A stretch of DNA of 64,000 bases, from contig NZ_NJAJ01000021.1 in NCBI RefSeq assembly GCF_002632825.1, positions 22,451-86,450 of the forward strand. Reading direction: 5' to 3'. Below, piece by piece: positions 47,162 to 56,916 of the stretch. This stretch comes from Xenorhabdus stockiae. Lineage in GTDB: Bacteria; Pseudomonadota; Gammaproteobacteria; Enterobacterales; Enterobacteriaceae. The notes below the pieces were generated by a model that saw only the letters and a list, made by a program, of their open reading frames with translations, was not told the DNA's origin and ran no database searches. The position numbers and the translations under genes were made by a program. Every line of letters starts with the position of its first letter. Within the stretch, counting starts at the first letter, position 1.

Positions 47162-47272
47162 AATGGTTATCTCCCTGCGGAATACACGAAAAACAGCGTG
47201 GTGATTATAGCGAGAGCAGCGGCTTGTGGACAGGTTAACTTTTTGGCTGCTCTTGTTGCTGCTAAGCAGAGA

Positions 47273-48169
47273 TCAAGCTTCTGCCAGTGAACGGCGTAGA
47301 TATTCAGCAAAAAGTGTGTACAGTTCACCTTGGGTTACAATTTTAAGAGCGAGCTGAATTGCCGGAACGCCGGGAACAGCATGCTTAGAAGATAAAACGC
47401 ATAAATCATCAGTTATAGCACTGTCCGGTAATAACCCGATTCCCAAACCATGTTGTATTGCACTGCTGATATTACTAAATGAGGCACTGACGTACGCCAA
47501 AAAATAGGGCTTATTCATATCTTCCAATGCCTTAATAGCACACGCTCTGATGACGCATCCTTCAGAAAAAGTCACTAATGGTATTTCTTGCAGTTCATTG
47601 AAATATAAATCTTTTGAGGCAACCCAGTGTAATGGCTCAATTTGAAGAAGTATTTCAGTCTCAGTATTGACGGGTTTTCCTTCCACACTTTTAAGAATAA
47701 CCACATCCAATTGTTGCTTCTCAGTCATAGCCGAGAGTATCGGAGAGGGCGCTGCCGTAATTTCTATCTTTAACCCCGGATTTTTTTCTAGACACCATGA
47801 GATAGCCTGGTGTAGGTTTTTAATGTTGAAATCATCCGGCACACCGAGAGCGATCCTGCCTCTGAGCTGAAATGACTTCACTGAGTGCAGGGCTTGTGTC
47901 ATGCGAAATAAAATATCTTTTGCTACGGGTAAGAGTTGTTTTCCTTCATTGGTTAAACCAATAATCTGCCCTTGTCGTCGATTAATTAAACGGCAGCCAA
48001 TATCTTCTTCAAGTCGTTTAATACTCAAGCTAAGCGTAGATTGAGTTCTTCCTAATTCTTCTCCTGCACGGGTAAATCCGCCGTGTTTGGCGACGAAGAC
48101 GAATGCTCGTAATTGTTCAAATGTGACTTGCCGACCATCCAGACGATCAGCACGAATATTCTGCTCCAT
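47273..48169 (-). CDS. LysR-family transcriptional regulator
   Basis: 298 residues: N-terminal winged helix (VTFEQLRAFVFVAKHGGFTRAGEELGRTQSTLSLSIKRLE, about 15-54) and a type-2 periplasmic-binding-like effector domain with FSEGCVIRACAIKALEDM. It is divergent from the AEC transporter at 48294 with a 124-bp gap, so it probably controls that gene. The effector is unknown. Confidence 0.88.
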   Translation of the reverse strand: MEQNIRADRLDGRQVTFEQLRAFVFVAKHGGFTRAGEELGRTQSTLSLSIKRLEEDIGCRLINRRQGQIIGLTNEGKQLLPVAKDILFRMTQALHSVKSFQLRGRIALGVPDDFNIKNLHQAISWCLEKNPGLKIEITAAPSPILSAMTEKQQLDVVILKSVEGKPVNTETEILLQIEPLHWVASKDLYFNELQEIPLVTFSEGCVIRACAIKALEDMNKPYFLAYVSASFSNISSAIQHGLGIGLLPDSAITDDLCVLSSKHAVPGVPAIQLALKIVTQGELYTLFAEYLRRSLAEA

Positions 48170-48293
48170 AGGGCACCTCGCATTGCCATCATTGATAAAT
48201 TCAATGATAAGAAAGGAATTATTTATTTAACAAAATTAAATCGTTATCGCAATATTGGCAAAAAAGAACTTTGACCTGCATAGGAGTGATTCA

Positions 48294-49256
48294 ATGTTTA
48301 TGATCGTTATTCCTATATTTCTCATCATACTGGTTGGGTACTGTTTTGGTCGTCTGCGCCCTGATAGCGGTAATTCCGATAAATTAATTAATGATTATGT
48401 TCTCTACATCGCACTGCCAGCCTTATTATTTCTTTCTATTGCGCGCTCAGATATCAATGAGTTAGAACAGTGGGGATTTATAGGAGCCAGTTTAGCCGGG
48501 ATCTGCATTGTCTATGCCATGGGAACTGTCATCGCAAAGTTTATGGGGATTGGTTTTCCTCAATCTTCAATTTTAAGTATGGGAGCCTGTTATGGCACAA
48601 CGGGATATATGGGTATCCCAATATTGCTCTCCATTTATGGGGAACCCGCAGCGCTTCCGGCAGCAATCGCGACAATTTTACATAATATACCTGCCATCAT
48701 AGCGGTTATCATTAGCTATGATATGACTACCACGCGGCACAGCGCTAATGGCAGAATTTCTTTTTTCTACAGTATAGCGAAAGCATTAAAAACAACCTTT
48801 ACCAACCCACTCACTGTTTCAGTTATTGCAGGATTAATCTTTGTTGTGTTTAGGATCCCACTGCCAGAATTTTTACAGTCATTTACCCACCTTCTGGCAA
48901 ATGCAGCAGGGCCAACGGCATTATTTGCATTGGGGTTAGGGTTGTCCCGCTTTAACTTAAAAGAGCACGTTAACAGAGATGCACTAAAATTGGTGGCCCC
49001 GATGTTATTACTGAAATTAGGAATACAACCGTGGGTGACTTTTATTTGTGCTTATTATTTATTTGGTATGCAGCAACTCAATAATATTTGGTTTATTGTT
49101 GCTGTTGTTATGGCTGCACAACCTATCGGTGCCAGTGTTTATATTTTCGCCAGAATATATAATTTCAGGCAGGAAGTCATTTCGCTCTCTATCATCATTT
49201 CACTTCTGGTCGCATTGATTACCATTCCGCTTATATTACAATTTATTTCGGTCTAA
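48294..49256 (+). CDS. AEC-family transporter
   Basis: 320 residues, about ten membrane helices, auxin-efflux-carrier/MdcF-like (IPIFLIILVGYCFGR, YGTTGYMGIPILLSIYGE, GPTALFALGLGLSR). Relatives move small dicarboxylates or malonate; the substrate here is unknown. ATG 48294 with AGGAGTG upstream is preferred over an earlier in-frame TTG (48255). Confidence 0.85.
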   Translation: MFMIVIPIFLIILVGYCFGRLRPDSGNSDKLINDYVLYIALPALLFLSIARSDINELEQWGFIGASLAGICIVYAMGTVIAKFMGIGFPQSSILSMGACYGTTGYMGIPILLSIYGEPAALPAAIATILHNIPAIIAVIISYDMTTTRHSANGRISFFYSIAKALKTTFTNPLTVSVIAGLIFVVFRIPLPEFLQSFTHLLANAAGPTALFALGLGLSRFNLKEHVNRDALKLVAPMLLLKLGIQPWVTFICAYYLFGMQQLNNIWFIVAVVMAAQPIGASVYIFARIYNFRQEVISLSIIISLLVALITIPLILQFISV

Positions 49257-49364
49257 CAACGCTTTTCGGCCTAATTTGTATGAATACATATCAAGGCAGG
49301 TGTTATTCGGAAAATAAACACTATCCGAAATATGAGAAGATAATATTTATCTGGATGATATTAT

Positions 49365-49450
49365 TCAGTAAAACGCATTATTGCTCGTAAAAATGAGTAA
49401 ATCTTTGCCACTTTGCTTGGTGGGGAATTACACTTAATGCGTTTTACTGA
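49365..49450. repeat. 86-bp element with perfect 16-bp terminal inverted repeats upstream of ppiA
   Basis: TCAGTAAAACGCATTA at 49365-49380 and its exact reverse complement at 49435-49450 enclose 54 bp that contain further small dyads (CCAC ... GTGG). It ends 44 bp before the ppiA start codon. It could be a miniature inverted-repeat element or a structured leader; the transcription start is not known. Confidence 0.6.
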
Positions 49451-49494
49451 TTTTATGAGTTTTGTTATTGACCTCGAGAATAAAGGAACCATCA

Positions 49495-50064
49495 ATGTTT
49501 AAACGTATTTTTGTGCCGCTTATCACGGCATGTGCTATTAGCGTGATGGCTGCCCCAGCACTGGCTGCCGAAACTTATGTAAAGCTGGTGACATCAGCGG
49601 GTGAAATAGAGCTTGAGCTGAATGGCGATAAAGCACCAATCACCACAAAGAACTTCATTGAGTATGTGGATGAGGGGTTTTATAACAACACTATTTTCCA
49701 TCGTGTCATCCCCGGCTTTATGGTTCAGGGCGGCGGCTTTACAAAAGATATGAAGCAGAAAGCAACCAAAGCCCCTATCAAAAATGAAGCTGATAATGGG
49801 TTGCGTAACCTGCGTGGCACGATAGCAATGGCACGTACCGCAGATAAAGATAGTGCAACCAGCCAGTTTTTTATCAATGTGGCGGATAATGCCTTCCTTG
49901 ACCATGGTCAGCGTGATTTTGGTTATGCTGTTTTTGGTAAAGTCGTAAAGGGGATGGATGTGGTTGACAAGATTTCTCAGGTCAAAACAGAAAATGTTGG
50001 TCCTTATCAGAATGTTCCGGTTAAACCAATAATGATCCTCTCTGCTAAGGTGGTTTCTCAGTAA
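49495..50064 (+). CDS. ppiA: Periplasmic peptidyl-prolyl isomerase A (cyclophilin)
   Basis: 189 residues with a signal peptide (cleavage near residue 24, ALA-AETY) and a cyclophilin domain: [55 protein letters not shown]. It accelerates prolyl isomerisation in the periplasm. ATG 49495 with AAAGGAA upstream. pabA follows as in E. coli, but fic and yhfG, which lie between them there, are absent. Confidence 0.95.
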   Translation: MFKRIFVPLITACAISVMAAPALAAETYVKLVTSAGEIELELNGDKAPITTKNFIEYVDEGFYNNTIFHRVIPGFMVQGGGFTKDMKQKATKAPIKNEADNGLRNLRGTIAMARTADKDSATSQFFINVADNAFLDHGQRDFGYAVFGKVVKGMDVVDKISQVKTENVGPYQNVPVKPIMILSAKVVSQ

Positions 50065-50110
50065 CTCTGATGGGAAAACCGCGTTTTTTATCTGTAAATT
50101 AGAACATCGG

Positions 50111-50164
50111 CGGTATTTGCCTGTTATTACACTTTTCCGAAGTGTCAGGCCTTTAAAAATACCG
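50111..50164. repeat. Three-step hairpin between ppiA and pabA
   Basis: Nested perfect arms: CGGTATTT/AAATACCG, GCCTG/CAGGC and ACACTT/AAGTGT. Together they can form a 19-bp interrupted stem. No T-run follows. It is a candidate structured 3' element of ppiA or a small repeat. Confidence 0.45.
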
Positions 50165-50371
50165 TCTCTCCCTCAATTCTTTTTCATCACTCCTGCAATC
50201 ATGGTTCACTCCGCTGGTCGCCGACCCTATTTTAAAGTAGCTTATGTGGTATGATGAGTGTCCTGCTATCGTTGACGTTGATTTACCTGATTTTACCGTA
50301 ATACATAACGCACAGTGCCCAATAGGGCAAAGCAATATATAAAACTATAAAAATCAGTAGGATGTGATCCT

Positions 50372-50947
50372 ATGCTATTAATAATAGATAACTACGACTC
50401 TTTTACATTCAATTTATATCAATACTTTTGTGAGTTAGGGACGCGTGTTTTAGTTAAACGTAATGATGAGCTACAGCTTGAAGATATCGAAGAGCTGGCA
50501 CCGACCCATTTGGTGATCTCTCCGGGGCCCTGTACGCCGGATGACGCCGGGATCTCACTGGAGGCTATCTCTCATTTTGCCGGGAAATTGCCGATTCTGG
50601 GCGTGTGTCTCGGGCATCAGGCGATTGGACAAGCCTTTGGTGCGAGTGTTGTTAAAGCTCGTGAAGTGATGCATGGTAAAACCAGCTTAATTCACCATAA
50701 TCAGCAGGGTGTATTCAAAGGATTGAACCGACCGCTGACAGTAACCCGCTACCACTCTTTAGTTGTTGCGGCAGAAACATTACCGGCTTCTTTTGAAGTC
50801 ACCGCATGGAGCCAGCATGATGGTAATGTGGATGAAATAATGGGAATACGTCACCGTACTTTACCTCTAGAAGGCGTGCAGTTTCATCCGGAAAGCATTC
50901 TGAGTGAACAGGGGCATGACTTACTGAATAATTTTCTGAAATACTAA
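50372..50947 (+). CDS. pabA: Aminodeoxychorismate synthase glutamine amidotransferase PabA
   Basis: 191 residues, class I glutamine amidotransferase: [31 protein letters not shown], catalytic Cys in [14 protein letters not shown] and His/Glu in [13 protein letters not shown]. It supplies ammonia to PabB for p-aminobenzoate (folate) synthesis. Close relatives serve anthranilate synthase, but the location beside ppiA and crp fits pabA. Confidence 0.93.
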   Translation: MLLIIDNYDSFTFNLYQYFCELGTRVLVKRNDELQLEDIEELAPTHLVISPGPCTPDDAGISLEAISHFAGKLPILGVCLGHQAIGQAFGASVVKAREVMHGKTSLIHHNQQGVFKGLNRPLTVTRYHSLVVAAETLPASFEVTAWSQHDGNVDEIMGIRHRTLPLEGVQFHPESILSEQGHDLLNNFLKY

Positions 50948-51087
50948 CGAAAACTATTTAATTCCTCTTTCGGCTATTTTTCACATCAGCTTTTGTGTAA
51001 TACCCATAATCAGGTTATGGCGCTTAATTTATTTATGCGTCTGCGGGTTTCATTTCTTAGCAGGGGAATGAAGGGAGCTGAGTGATG

Positions 51088-51124
51088 AAAAACAAAAAGC
51101 CAGTGCGCGATGGGATGCACTGGC
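51088..51124 (-). terminator. crp terminator
   Basis: On the minus strand GCCAGTGC / GCACTGGC with a 10-nt loop is followed by TTTTTGTTTTT, 25 bp beyond the crp stop. Confidence 0.85.
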
Positions 51125-51148
51125 CTAATTCAAGCGCGATTTCAGGAA

Positions 51149-51781
51149 CTAACGTGTTCCGTAAACGACAATAGTTTTGCCGTGCGCAGAGATCAGGTTT
51201 TGATCTTCCAGCATTTTCAGAATGCGACCGACTGTTTCACGGGAGCAACCGACAATCTGCCCGATTTCCTGACGTGTAATTTTGATTTGCATACCATCAG
51301 GATGAGTCATTGCATCAGGCTGTTTAGCCAGATTCAGCAATGTTTGGGCAATGCGGCCTGTAACATCCAAAAATGCAAGGTTTCCTACTTTTTCTGACGT
51401 TGTTTGTAAGCGGCTTGCCATTTGAGCAGATAAACGCATTAAAATATCAGGATTAACCTGAATTAACTGGCGAAATTTCTTATAGGAAATTTCAGCCACT
51501 TCACAGGCGCTTTTAGCTCGCACCCATGCTGTACGCTCTTGCCCTTCTTCAAACAATCCAAGTTCACCAATAAAATCCCCCTGATTTAAATAAGAGAGGA
51601 TCATCTCTTTACCTTCTTCATCTTTTATTAGAACAGCAACTGAACCTTTAACAATATAGTAAAGCGTTTCTGCCTTCTCACCTTGATGAATAAGCGTGCT
51701 CTTGGATGGATATTTGTGAATATGGCAGTGTGACAAAAACCATTCAAGAGTAGGGTCTGTTTGTGGCTTGCCGAGAACCAT
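51149..51781 (-). CDS. crp: cAMP receptor protein
   Basis: 210 residues, nearly identical in pattern to E. coli CRP: cAMP-binding [18 protein letters not shown], hinge, and recognition helix SRETVGRIL within [16 protein letters not shown]. Global regulator of carbon use; here it is likely to act on spf and the lsr operon. GAGGATAA precedes the ATG as in E. coli. A GAGAAAC / GTTTCTC dyad at 51821-51839 lies in the promoter region. Confidence 0.98.
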   Translation of the reverse strand: MVLGKPQTDPTLEWFLSHCHIHKYPSKSTLIHQGEKAETLYYIVKGSVAVLIKDEEGKEMILSYLNQGDFIGELGLFEEGQERTAWVRAKSACEVAEISYKKFRQLIQVNPDILMRLSAQMASRLQTTSEKVGNLAFLDVTGRIAQTLLNLAKQPDAMTHPDGMQIKITRQEIGQIVGCSRETVGRILKMLEDQNLISAHGKTIVVYGTR

Positions 51782-52187
51782 TCGCTTTATCCTCTGTTGT
51801 TATTTCCGCCTTTATGGTCAGAGAAACAGATCGTTTCTCATCAGGCTGGCTTTATAAAGTCAATAGATTAACATATTAACTTGCTGAAAAACTGACAAGC
51901 AGGAATTTTATATGGAAATCTCAGGGTATCAGCATGTCGATGCATTGCTCCGAGCCCATAAAACTTGCCCGTTTCACGTGTAGCACTGTTTGTAACACAG
52001 GAAAAGGATTATGTCTCCTCCTGTATCGCTTCAGCATATAAAACCAGTTAACAAATAGCCAGAATTCTATTTGAAAAGCCTGATTTACTACATTTTCATT
52101 TATAAATGAGTGAATAATTGATGTTTTATCACAGGTAACATTATTTTTTGTTACCTGCATTATCGATAAATAAATAGCGGGCAATAT
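51782..52187. other. crp upstream region
   Basis: About 400 bp. It holds the crp promoter side (dyad GAGAAAC/GTTTCTC at 51821-51839). The rest is AT-rich with no supported gene; yhfA, next to crp in E. coli, is not present. Confidence 0.4.
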
Positions 52188-53057
52188 TTAGGATATTTTT
52201 TTGCCTTCAAGTAATTGCTGAACTAACGGCGCCATAATTAACTCCATTGCCAGCCCCATTTTACCACCCGGAACAACGATAGTATTTATACTGGAAATAA
52301 ACGAACCTTGGAGCATTGCCAGTAAATAAGGAAAATCGATTTGGCTTAAACCGCGGAAACGAATAACGATAAAGCTTTCGTCTAAGGAGGGAATTGCCTT
52401 GGCAGAGAATGGGTTGGAGGTATCGACTGTAGGAACACGCTGGAAATTGATGTGAGTGCGGGAAAACTGGGGCGTAATATAGCGGATATAATCGTCCATT
52501 GAACGTACCACAGAATCCATCACAGCTTCCCTTGAATGTCCGCGTTCGCTGGTATCACGAATGAGCTTCTGTATCCACTCAAGGTTAACGATGGGAACAA
52601 CACCAATCAGCAGATCCACATGGCTTGCGACATTATGCTGTGGAGTGACAACACCACCGTGTAATCCTTCATAAAATAGCATATCGGTGTTTGACGGTAG
52701 TGGCTCCCACGGGGTAAACGTACCCGGTACCTGATTGTAGGGAACAGCTTCATCATACGTATGCAGGTACTTCCGCCAGCGGCCTGTGCCTGTTTCGCCA
52801 TAATCAGAAAATGCTTTTTCCAGCATCTGGAAATCATTCGCTTCTGGGCCGAAATAGCTGATATGCCGTCCTTGTTCTTTTGCTTTACGTATTTCTGCGT
52901 CCATTTCGGGACGGGTATAACGGTGAAAGCTATCCCCTTCGATAAGAGCAGCGGTAATACCCAGTTGTTGGAAAATCTTGCGGAATGCCACACTAGTGGT
53001 TGTCGTTCCGGCTCCACTGGAACCGGTTATGGCAATGACAGGGTGTTTGGCAGACAT
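52188..53057 (-). CDS. prkB: Phosphoribulokinase-like protein PrkB
   Basis: 289 residues with P-loop ITGSSGAGTTTTS and PRK-family segments EGDSFHRYTRPEMD, FYEGLHGG and VPGGKMGLAMELIMAPLV. The family resembles phosphoribulokinase, but enterobacteria lack a Calvin cycle and the true substrate is unclear. Start at 53057 (MSAKHPVIAITG) has AAGGAG upstream; a longer frame exists but is unlikely. It lies 159 bp behind yheU on the same strand. Confidence 0.93.
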   Translation of the reverse strand: MSAKHPVIAITGSSGAGTTTTSVAFRKIFQQLGITAALIEGDSFHRYTRPEMDAEIRKAKEQGRHISYFGPEANDFQMLEKAFSDYGETGTGRWRKYLHTYDEAVPYNQVPGTFTPWEPLPSNTDMLFYEGLHGGVVTPQHNVASHVDLLIGVVPIVNLEWIQKLIRDTSERGHSREAVMDSVVRSMDDYIRYITPQFSRTHINFQRVPTVDTSNPFSAKAIPSLDESFIVIRFRGLSQIDFPYLLAMLQGSFISSINTIVVPGGKMGLAMELIMAPLVQQLLEGKKIS

Positions 53058-53216
53058 AAGAACAGACTCCTTATCAGTAAAAAAACAGTTGGGATGATCT
53101 TTCTCGTAACCAGCAATTTTGAGCCAATAAAGCAGTACCAATAAAACAATGCCAATAGAACATACAAAAATTGAATAAAATGCTATTGAGCCGAAAAGGG
53201 TATAAAAAGAATCAGC

Positions 53217-53435
53217 TTACGGGCGAAACTGCTCCTTAGGCATGATATTGACAGTTTCGTGCAATTCAGACCAGACCAGAATAACTTCGTTCCGTTCAAG
53301 CTGGCGTTTTACATCCTGTACTTTCTGCTCCAGCGTTTTTTCAGACTCACCATAATCAGTGCCTTCCCGTAAGACAAAACTCTCGATTAAGTTACGTAAA
53401 GTATCAGGTTCTATTTGCTGCCACGGGATAATCAT
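53217..53435 (-). CDS. yheU: YheU-family protein
   Basis: 72 residues, beginning [20 protein letters not shown] and containing [19 protein letters not shown] and [13 protein letters not shown], a near match to E. coli YheU. Function unknown. GGAG six bases before the ATG at 53435 supports this start over longer in-frame options. Confidence 0.93.
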   Translation of the reverse strand: MIIPWQQIEPDTLRNLIESFVLREGTDYGESEKTLEQKVQDVKRQLERNEVILVWSELHETVNIMPKEQFRP

Positions 53436-53574
53436 TTTGTTCTCCATATATACCCTGCATCTTCCAAGTTGAATTACACACTTCGAAAACGGGTATAACT
53501 CATCTTGTGTGCTAAATAACATACTGCTATTTTCTCTGAAAGAAAATGACAATAATTAAGAGATATCACAACTC

Positions 53575-54177
53575 ATGACTGCTAGCCTCCTCTTCTCACT
53601 CAGTACATTTATGTTTATTTCCGCCATTACGCCCGGCCCTAATAATATGTTAATGACAACATCGGGTGCTAATTTTGGATTCCGCCGCTCGTTAATACTT
53701 TTTCTGGGAATGGTAATTGGAATGCAGACCATCCTGCTATTATCTGCATTTGGTGTTGCCGGGTTATTGTTGATCTATCCGGCTGTACACACAGGTTTGA
53801 AAGTGCTGGGTAGTCTGTATTTACTCTGGCTGGCCTGGAAAACAGTAACAGCACAATATAAGCAGTTGAGTACTAAACCCCTCGGAACACCTCTTAAAGG
53901 CTATCAGGGCTGGCTATTACAGTTTCTGAACCCCAAAGCATGGATGATGGGATTAGGATCTGTCAGCAGTTACAGCTTAGCCGGAGATTTATATATCCAC
54001 TCTATTTGGGTCATCAGCGTAGTGATGATACTCAGTAATATAGCCACAGGCTTGGTATGGCTGAATCTCGGTGTCATGATTGGTCGCCTGTTAAAAGGCC
54101 GTACAGCATGGTTTACTTTCAATATCGTGATGGGGCTCTTGACAGCAGCCTGTGTGCCATTGATATGGATTAACTGA
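53575..54177 (+). CDS. LysE/RhtB-family amino-acid exporter
   Basis: 200 residues, six membrane segments, with the family motif AITPGPNNMLMTTSGANFGFRRS and QFLNPKAWMMGLG. Probably exports an amino acid; EamB-like proteins that export cysteine and O-acetylserine look similar. It is divergent from yheU and converges on murP with a one-base gap. Confidence 0.85.
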   Translation: MTASLLFSLSTFMFISAITPGPNNMLMTTSGANFGFRRSLILFLGMVIGMQTILLLSAFGVAGLLLIYPAVHTGLKVLGSLYLLWLAWKTVTAQYKQLSTKPLGTPLKGYQGWLLQFLNPKAWMMGLGSVSSYSLAGDLYIHSIWVISVVMILSNIATGLVWLNLGVMIGRLLKGRTAWFTFNIVMGLLTAACVPLIWIN

Positions 54178-54178
54178 A

Positions 54179-55627
54179 TCAGCTTAAATCAATATTTTTG
54201 CTGCCAAAGAAGAACGTCAGCACAAAGCCGCTGATATACGCAACAATCAGCCCCGCACCGTATACCGCCATTCCCGTGAATATTCCTGTCAGGGATGTCA
54301 TCAAGGGCAACGCGACTACACCGGAGGGGCCGAATACCGTATTCAGGCCGACAGGTACACCTAACCAGGCAATCAGCCCGATAAAAAAGCCGCCGATTGC
54401 GCCACCAAAACAGGCCGTTACAAAAGGCTTAATGCGGGGCAGAGTCACGCCATAGATTAAAGGCTCACCAATTCCCAGAAAACCGGGGATAATGGCGCCT
54501 TTGATTTGAATACGCAGCAATGAATCTTTTTTCGCTCTTGCATATAACGCGAGAGCAGAACCAACCTGCCCGGCTCCTGCCATCGCTAGAACCGGAAACA
54601 AGGAGTTAAAGCCCTGTGTTTCCACCAGAGCAAAATAAACCGGTATAAATCCCTGATGCACACCAAACATCACGGCTATCAGGAACAACCCGGCTAAAAC
54701 AGCCGTCCCGAACGGATTACCATTCAGATTGGTGAAAAGCCATGACATTGCCATAAACAAGTAACTTCCTATCGGCATAATCACGATAAAAGTTACTGCA
54801 CCCATGATAAGAAGTGTGATGGCGGAAGTCAGGATCATATCCAGATCAGCGGGTATGATTTTGCGGATCTGCTTCTCAACCCAGGCTCCCAGAATACAGG
54901 CAATCAATACCCCGAAAATATTGCCCCGTGGGTCGATAGCAAAGCCAAAGAAATTGTTGATACCGGAATAAAAACCACTGGTGGCATCGGGGTTATAACC
55001 CAGAATAAACAGAGCAGCGATAATCGCACCATTAATACCTGAACCGCCGAATGCCTTCTGCGCATTATAACCAATCAAAATGCTGAAGAAAGTGAACATC
55101 CCTTTACTGAAAATCTTCATATAGCCGATCATTTCAACCAGCACAGCATTAGGTTGTGCAACGCCCTGAATAAAAATTTGTTCCAGTAAAGTGGCGATCC
55201 CCAGTAACAGTCCGACAGCAATAAAACCGGGGATCAATGGTGTAAAAATAGTGGCGAATTTAGCAAGGAACTTATGGATTGAGCTGGTTTGCTTCTCTTT
55301 GAGGTGTTTTTTATTGGAAGACGCAATATCTTTCAAATCTGCTGAATGGTGTTCCGGAGCCGTATGCTCGGCAGAACTTAATAACTCATTCATCATCTCC
55401 GCGGCTGTCTGGGCTTTGCCGGGGCCAAGAACGATCTGAAGCTGCTCATTACTTTCGACCACACCCAGAACGCCGGGGATCAGTTTTAGTTTTGCCTTAT
55501 CGACGATTGAATCATCACGTAATGTTAACCTCAGGCGGGTCATGCAATTACCGCACTGTATGACATTACTTGCCCCGCCAATGGCGCTGAGTATTTCAGG
55601 CAACATATTCGGATTAATTTTAGCCAT
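54179..55627 (-). CDS. murP: PTS N-acetylmuramic acid transporter MurP (EIIBC)
   Basis: 482 residues: N-terminal EIIB domain with the phosphorylated Cys in [17 protein letters not shown], linker, then EIIC with about ten membrane helices and [18 protein letters not shown]. No EIIA domain, so phosphate should come from EIIA-Glc. It imports and phosphorylates N-acetylmuramate (wall recycling). It lies 44 bp behind murQ on the same strand. Confidence 0.92.
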   Translation of the reverse strand: MAKINPNMLPEILSAIGGASNVIQCGNCMTRLRLTLRDDSIVDKAKLKLIPGVLGVVESNEQLQIVLGPGKAQTAAEMMNELLSSAEHTAPEHHSADLKDIASSNKKHLKEKQTSSIHKFLAKFATIFTPLIPGFIAVGLLLGIATLLEQIFIQGVAQPNAVLVEMIGYMKIFSKGMFTFFSILIGYNAQKAFGGSGINGAIIAALFILGYNPDATSGFYSGINNFFGFAIDPRGNIFGVLIACILGAWVEKQIRKIIPADLDMILTSAITLLIMGAVTFIVIMPIGSYLFMAMSWLFTNLNGNPFGTAVLAGLFLIAVMFGVHQGFIPVYFALVETQGFNSLFPVLAMAGAGQVGSALALYARAKKDSLLRIQIKGAIIPGFLGIGEPLIYGVTLPRIKPFVTACFGGAIGGFFIGLIAWLGVPVGLNTVFGPSGVVALPLMTSLTGIFTGMAVYGAGLIVAYISGFVLTFFFGSKNIDLS

Positions 55628-55671
55628 TTAGCACCCTTACCATCTATACCTATATAGGGAAAAGGTAATCA

Positions 55672-56577
55672 CTATCGGACTGTTGAAATGGCAGGCCGGA
55701 TAAATCCCTGATGTTCTGTTAATAACACTCGGGCTTCTTCGGCACTGATCCCCGATAGAATCATCACAATTGCGGTTTTGCAGTGGCCGTTACAGGCACT
55801 CAGGGCTTGTTCTGCCACTTCTCTGTTGCATTCAGTAGCTGCCATCACAATATTTTTTTGCCGTTCGATTAACTTAGCATTAGTGGCTTCAACATCCACC
55901 ATCAAATTACTATATACCTTGCCGGTACGGATCATGGCACCGGTTGTGATCATATTCAGTACCAGCTTTTGCGCTGTACCTGCTTTCATACGGGAAGAAC
56001 CGGTGACAACTTCCGGCCCGACAACCGGGGTGATTGCGATATCAGCCAGTCGGGTCATCGGGCTGTCAGGGTTGCAACTAATACAGGCGACAGTTGCTCC
56101 TATGGATACCGCATATTCCATCGCACCTAACACATAGGGAGTCCGGCCACTGGCGGCAATCCCGACCAGTACATCTTTTTCACTAAAGTGTAGTCCTTTA
56201 AGATCATCTGCGCCCAGTTGCTGATTATCCTCCGCATTTTCTACCGCTTGAAGAATAGCCTTATGCCCGCCAGCGATTAAGCCGACAACCTGTTCTGGTC
56301 TGGTGCCATAGGTTGGCGGGCATTCACTGGCATCCAGAATTCCTAATCGCCCCGATGTACCTGCACCGCAGTAAATCAATCTCCCGCCACGACGGAAAGC
56401 CTCTGCCACTTTATCCACTACAAGAGCAATTTGAGGTAACGCCTGCTCAACGGCAAGAGCAACTTTTTTATCTTCATCGTTAATGACACGCAGCATATCC
56501 AGTGTCGATAACTCATCAATATGAGCACTGGCAGGATTGCGGCTTTCCGTTACCAGATTATTGAGATTAATTTTCAT
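55672..56577 (-). CDS. murQ: N-acetylmuramic acid 6-phosphate etherase MurQ
   Basis: 301 residues, SIS-domain protein with [34 protein letters not shown] and [16 protein letters not shown]. It cleaves the lactyl ether of MurNAc-6-phosphate to GlcNAc-6-phosphate. ATG 56577 (MKINLNNL) is preferred; an in-frame TTG lies four codons upstream. The murR (RpiR-type) regulator that adjoins murQ in E. coli is not in this window. Confidence 0.96.
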   Translation of the reverse strand: MKINLNNLVTESRNPASAHIDELSTLDMLRVINDEDKKVALAVEQALPQIALVVDKVAEAFRRGGRLIYCGAGTSGRLGILDASECPPTYGTRPEQVVGLIAGGHKAILQAVENAEDNQQLGADDLKGLHFSEKDVLVGIAASGRTPYVLGAMEYAVSIGATVACISCNPDSPMTRLADIAITPVVGPEVVTGSSRMKAGTAQKLVLNMITTGAMIRTGKVYSNLMVDVEATNAKLIERQKNIVMAATECNREVAEQALSACNGHCKTAIVMILSGISAEEARVLLTEHQGFIRPAISTVR

Positions 56578-56916
56578 GGTTTGTTCCAACTATCTACTAT
56601 ACGGTGTGAGAGCGATTATGGATTATTGCATTGATCCTACAATATAGCTCTTATAATCATAGCGCTCACTTCCCGGATTATTTCTTTTCTCGAATGATTC
56701 ATCGTAATAGAGAACAATATTTTCAAATAATAGAATTGATTACCTTTTGATAAATAACAGTGATTACTTTTATTTATTGCCTGATAAAAATCTTTCATTA
56801 CTTAATAATAAAAAAGTTTCCTACTTTATGTTGATTGTGCAAAAAGCTTTTATTTCAACTGATAATTTAATGTGAATGTGCAGATGAAATTTTGCATTCT
56901 CTTGAGGAACGTACCT
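56578..56916. other. AT-rich intergenic region with divergent promoters
   Basis: About 340 bp between divergent murQ and the first adhesin gene. It must hold both promoters, but no clear operator is seen. Confidence 0.4.

Noticed and set aside
51921..52184. 87-codon minus-strand open frame between prkB and crp
   Set aside because: No family pattern and weak start context; it does not resemble yhfA, which occupies this place in E. coli.
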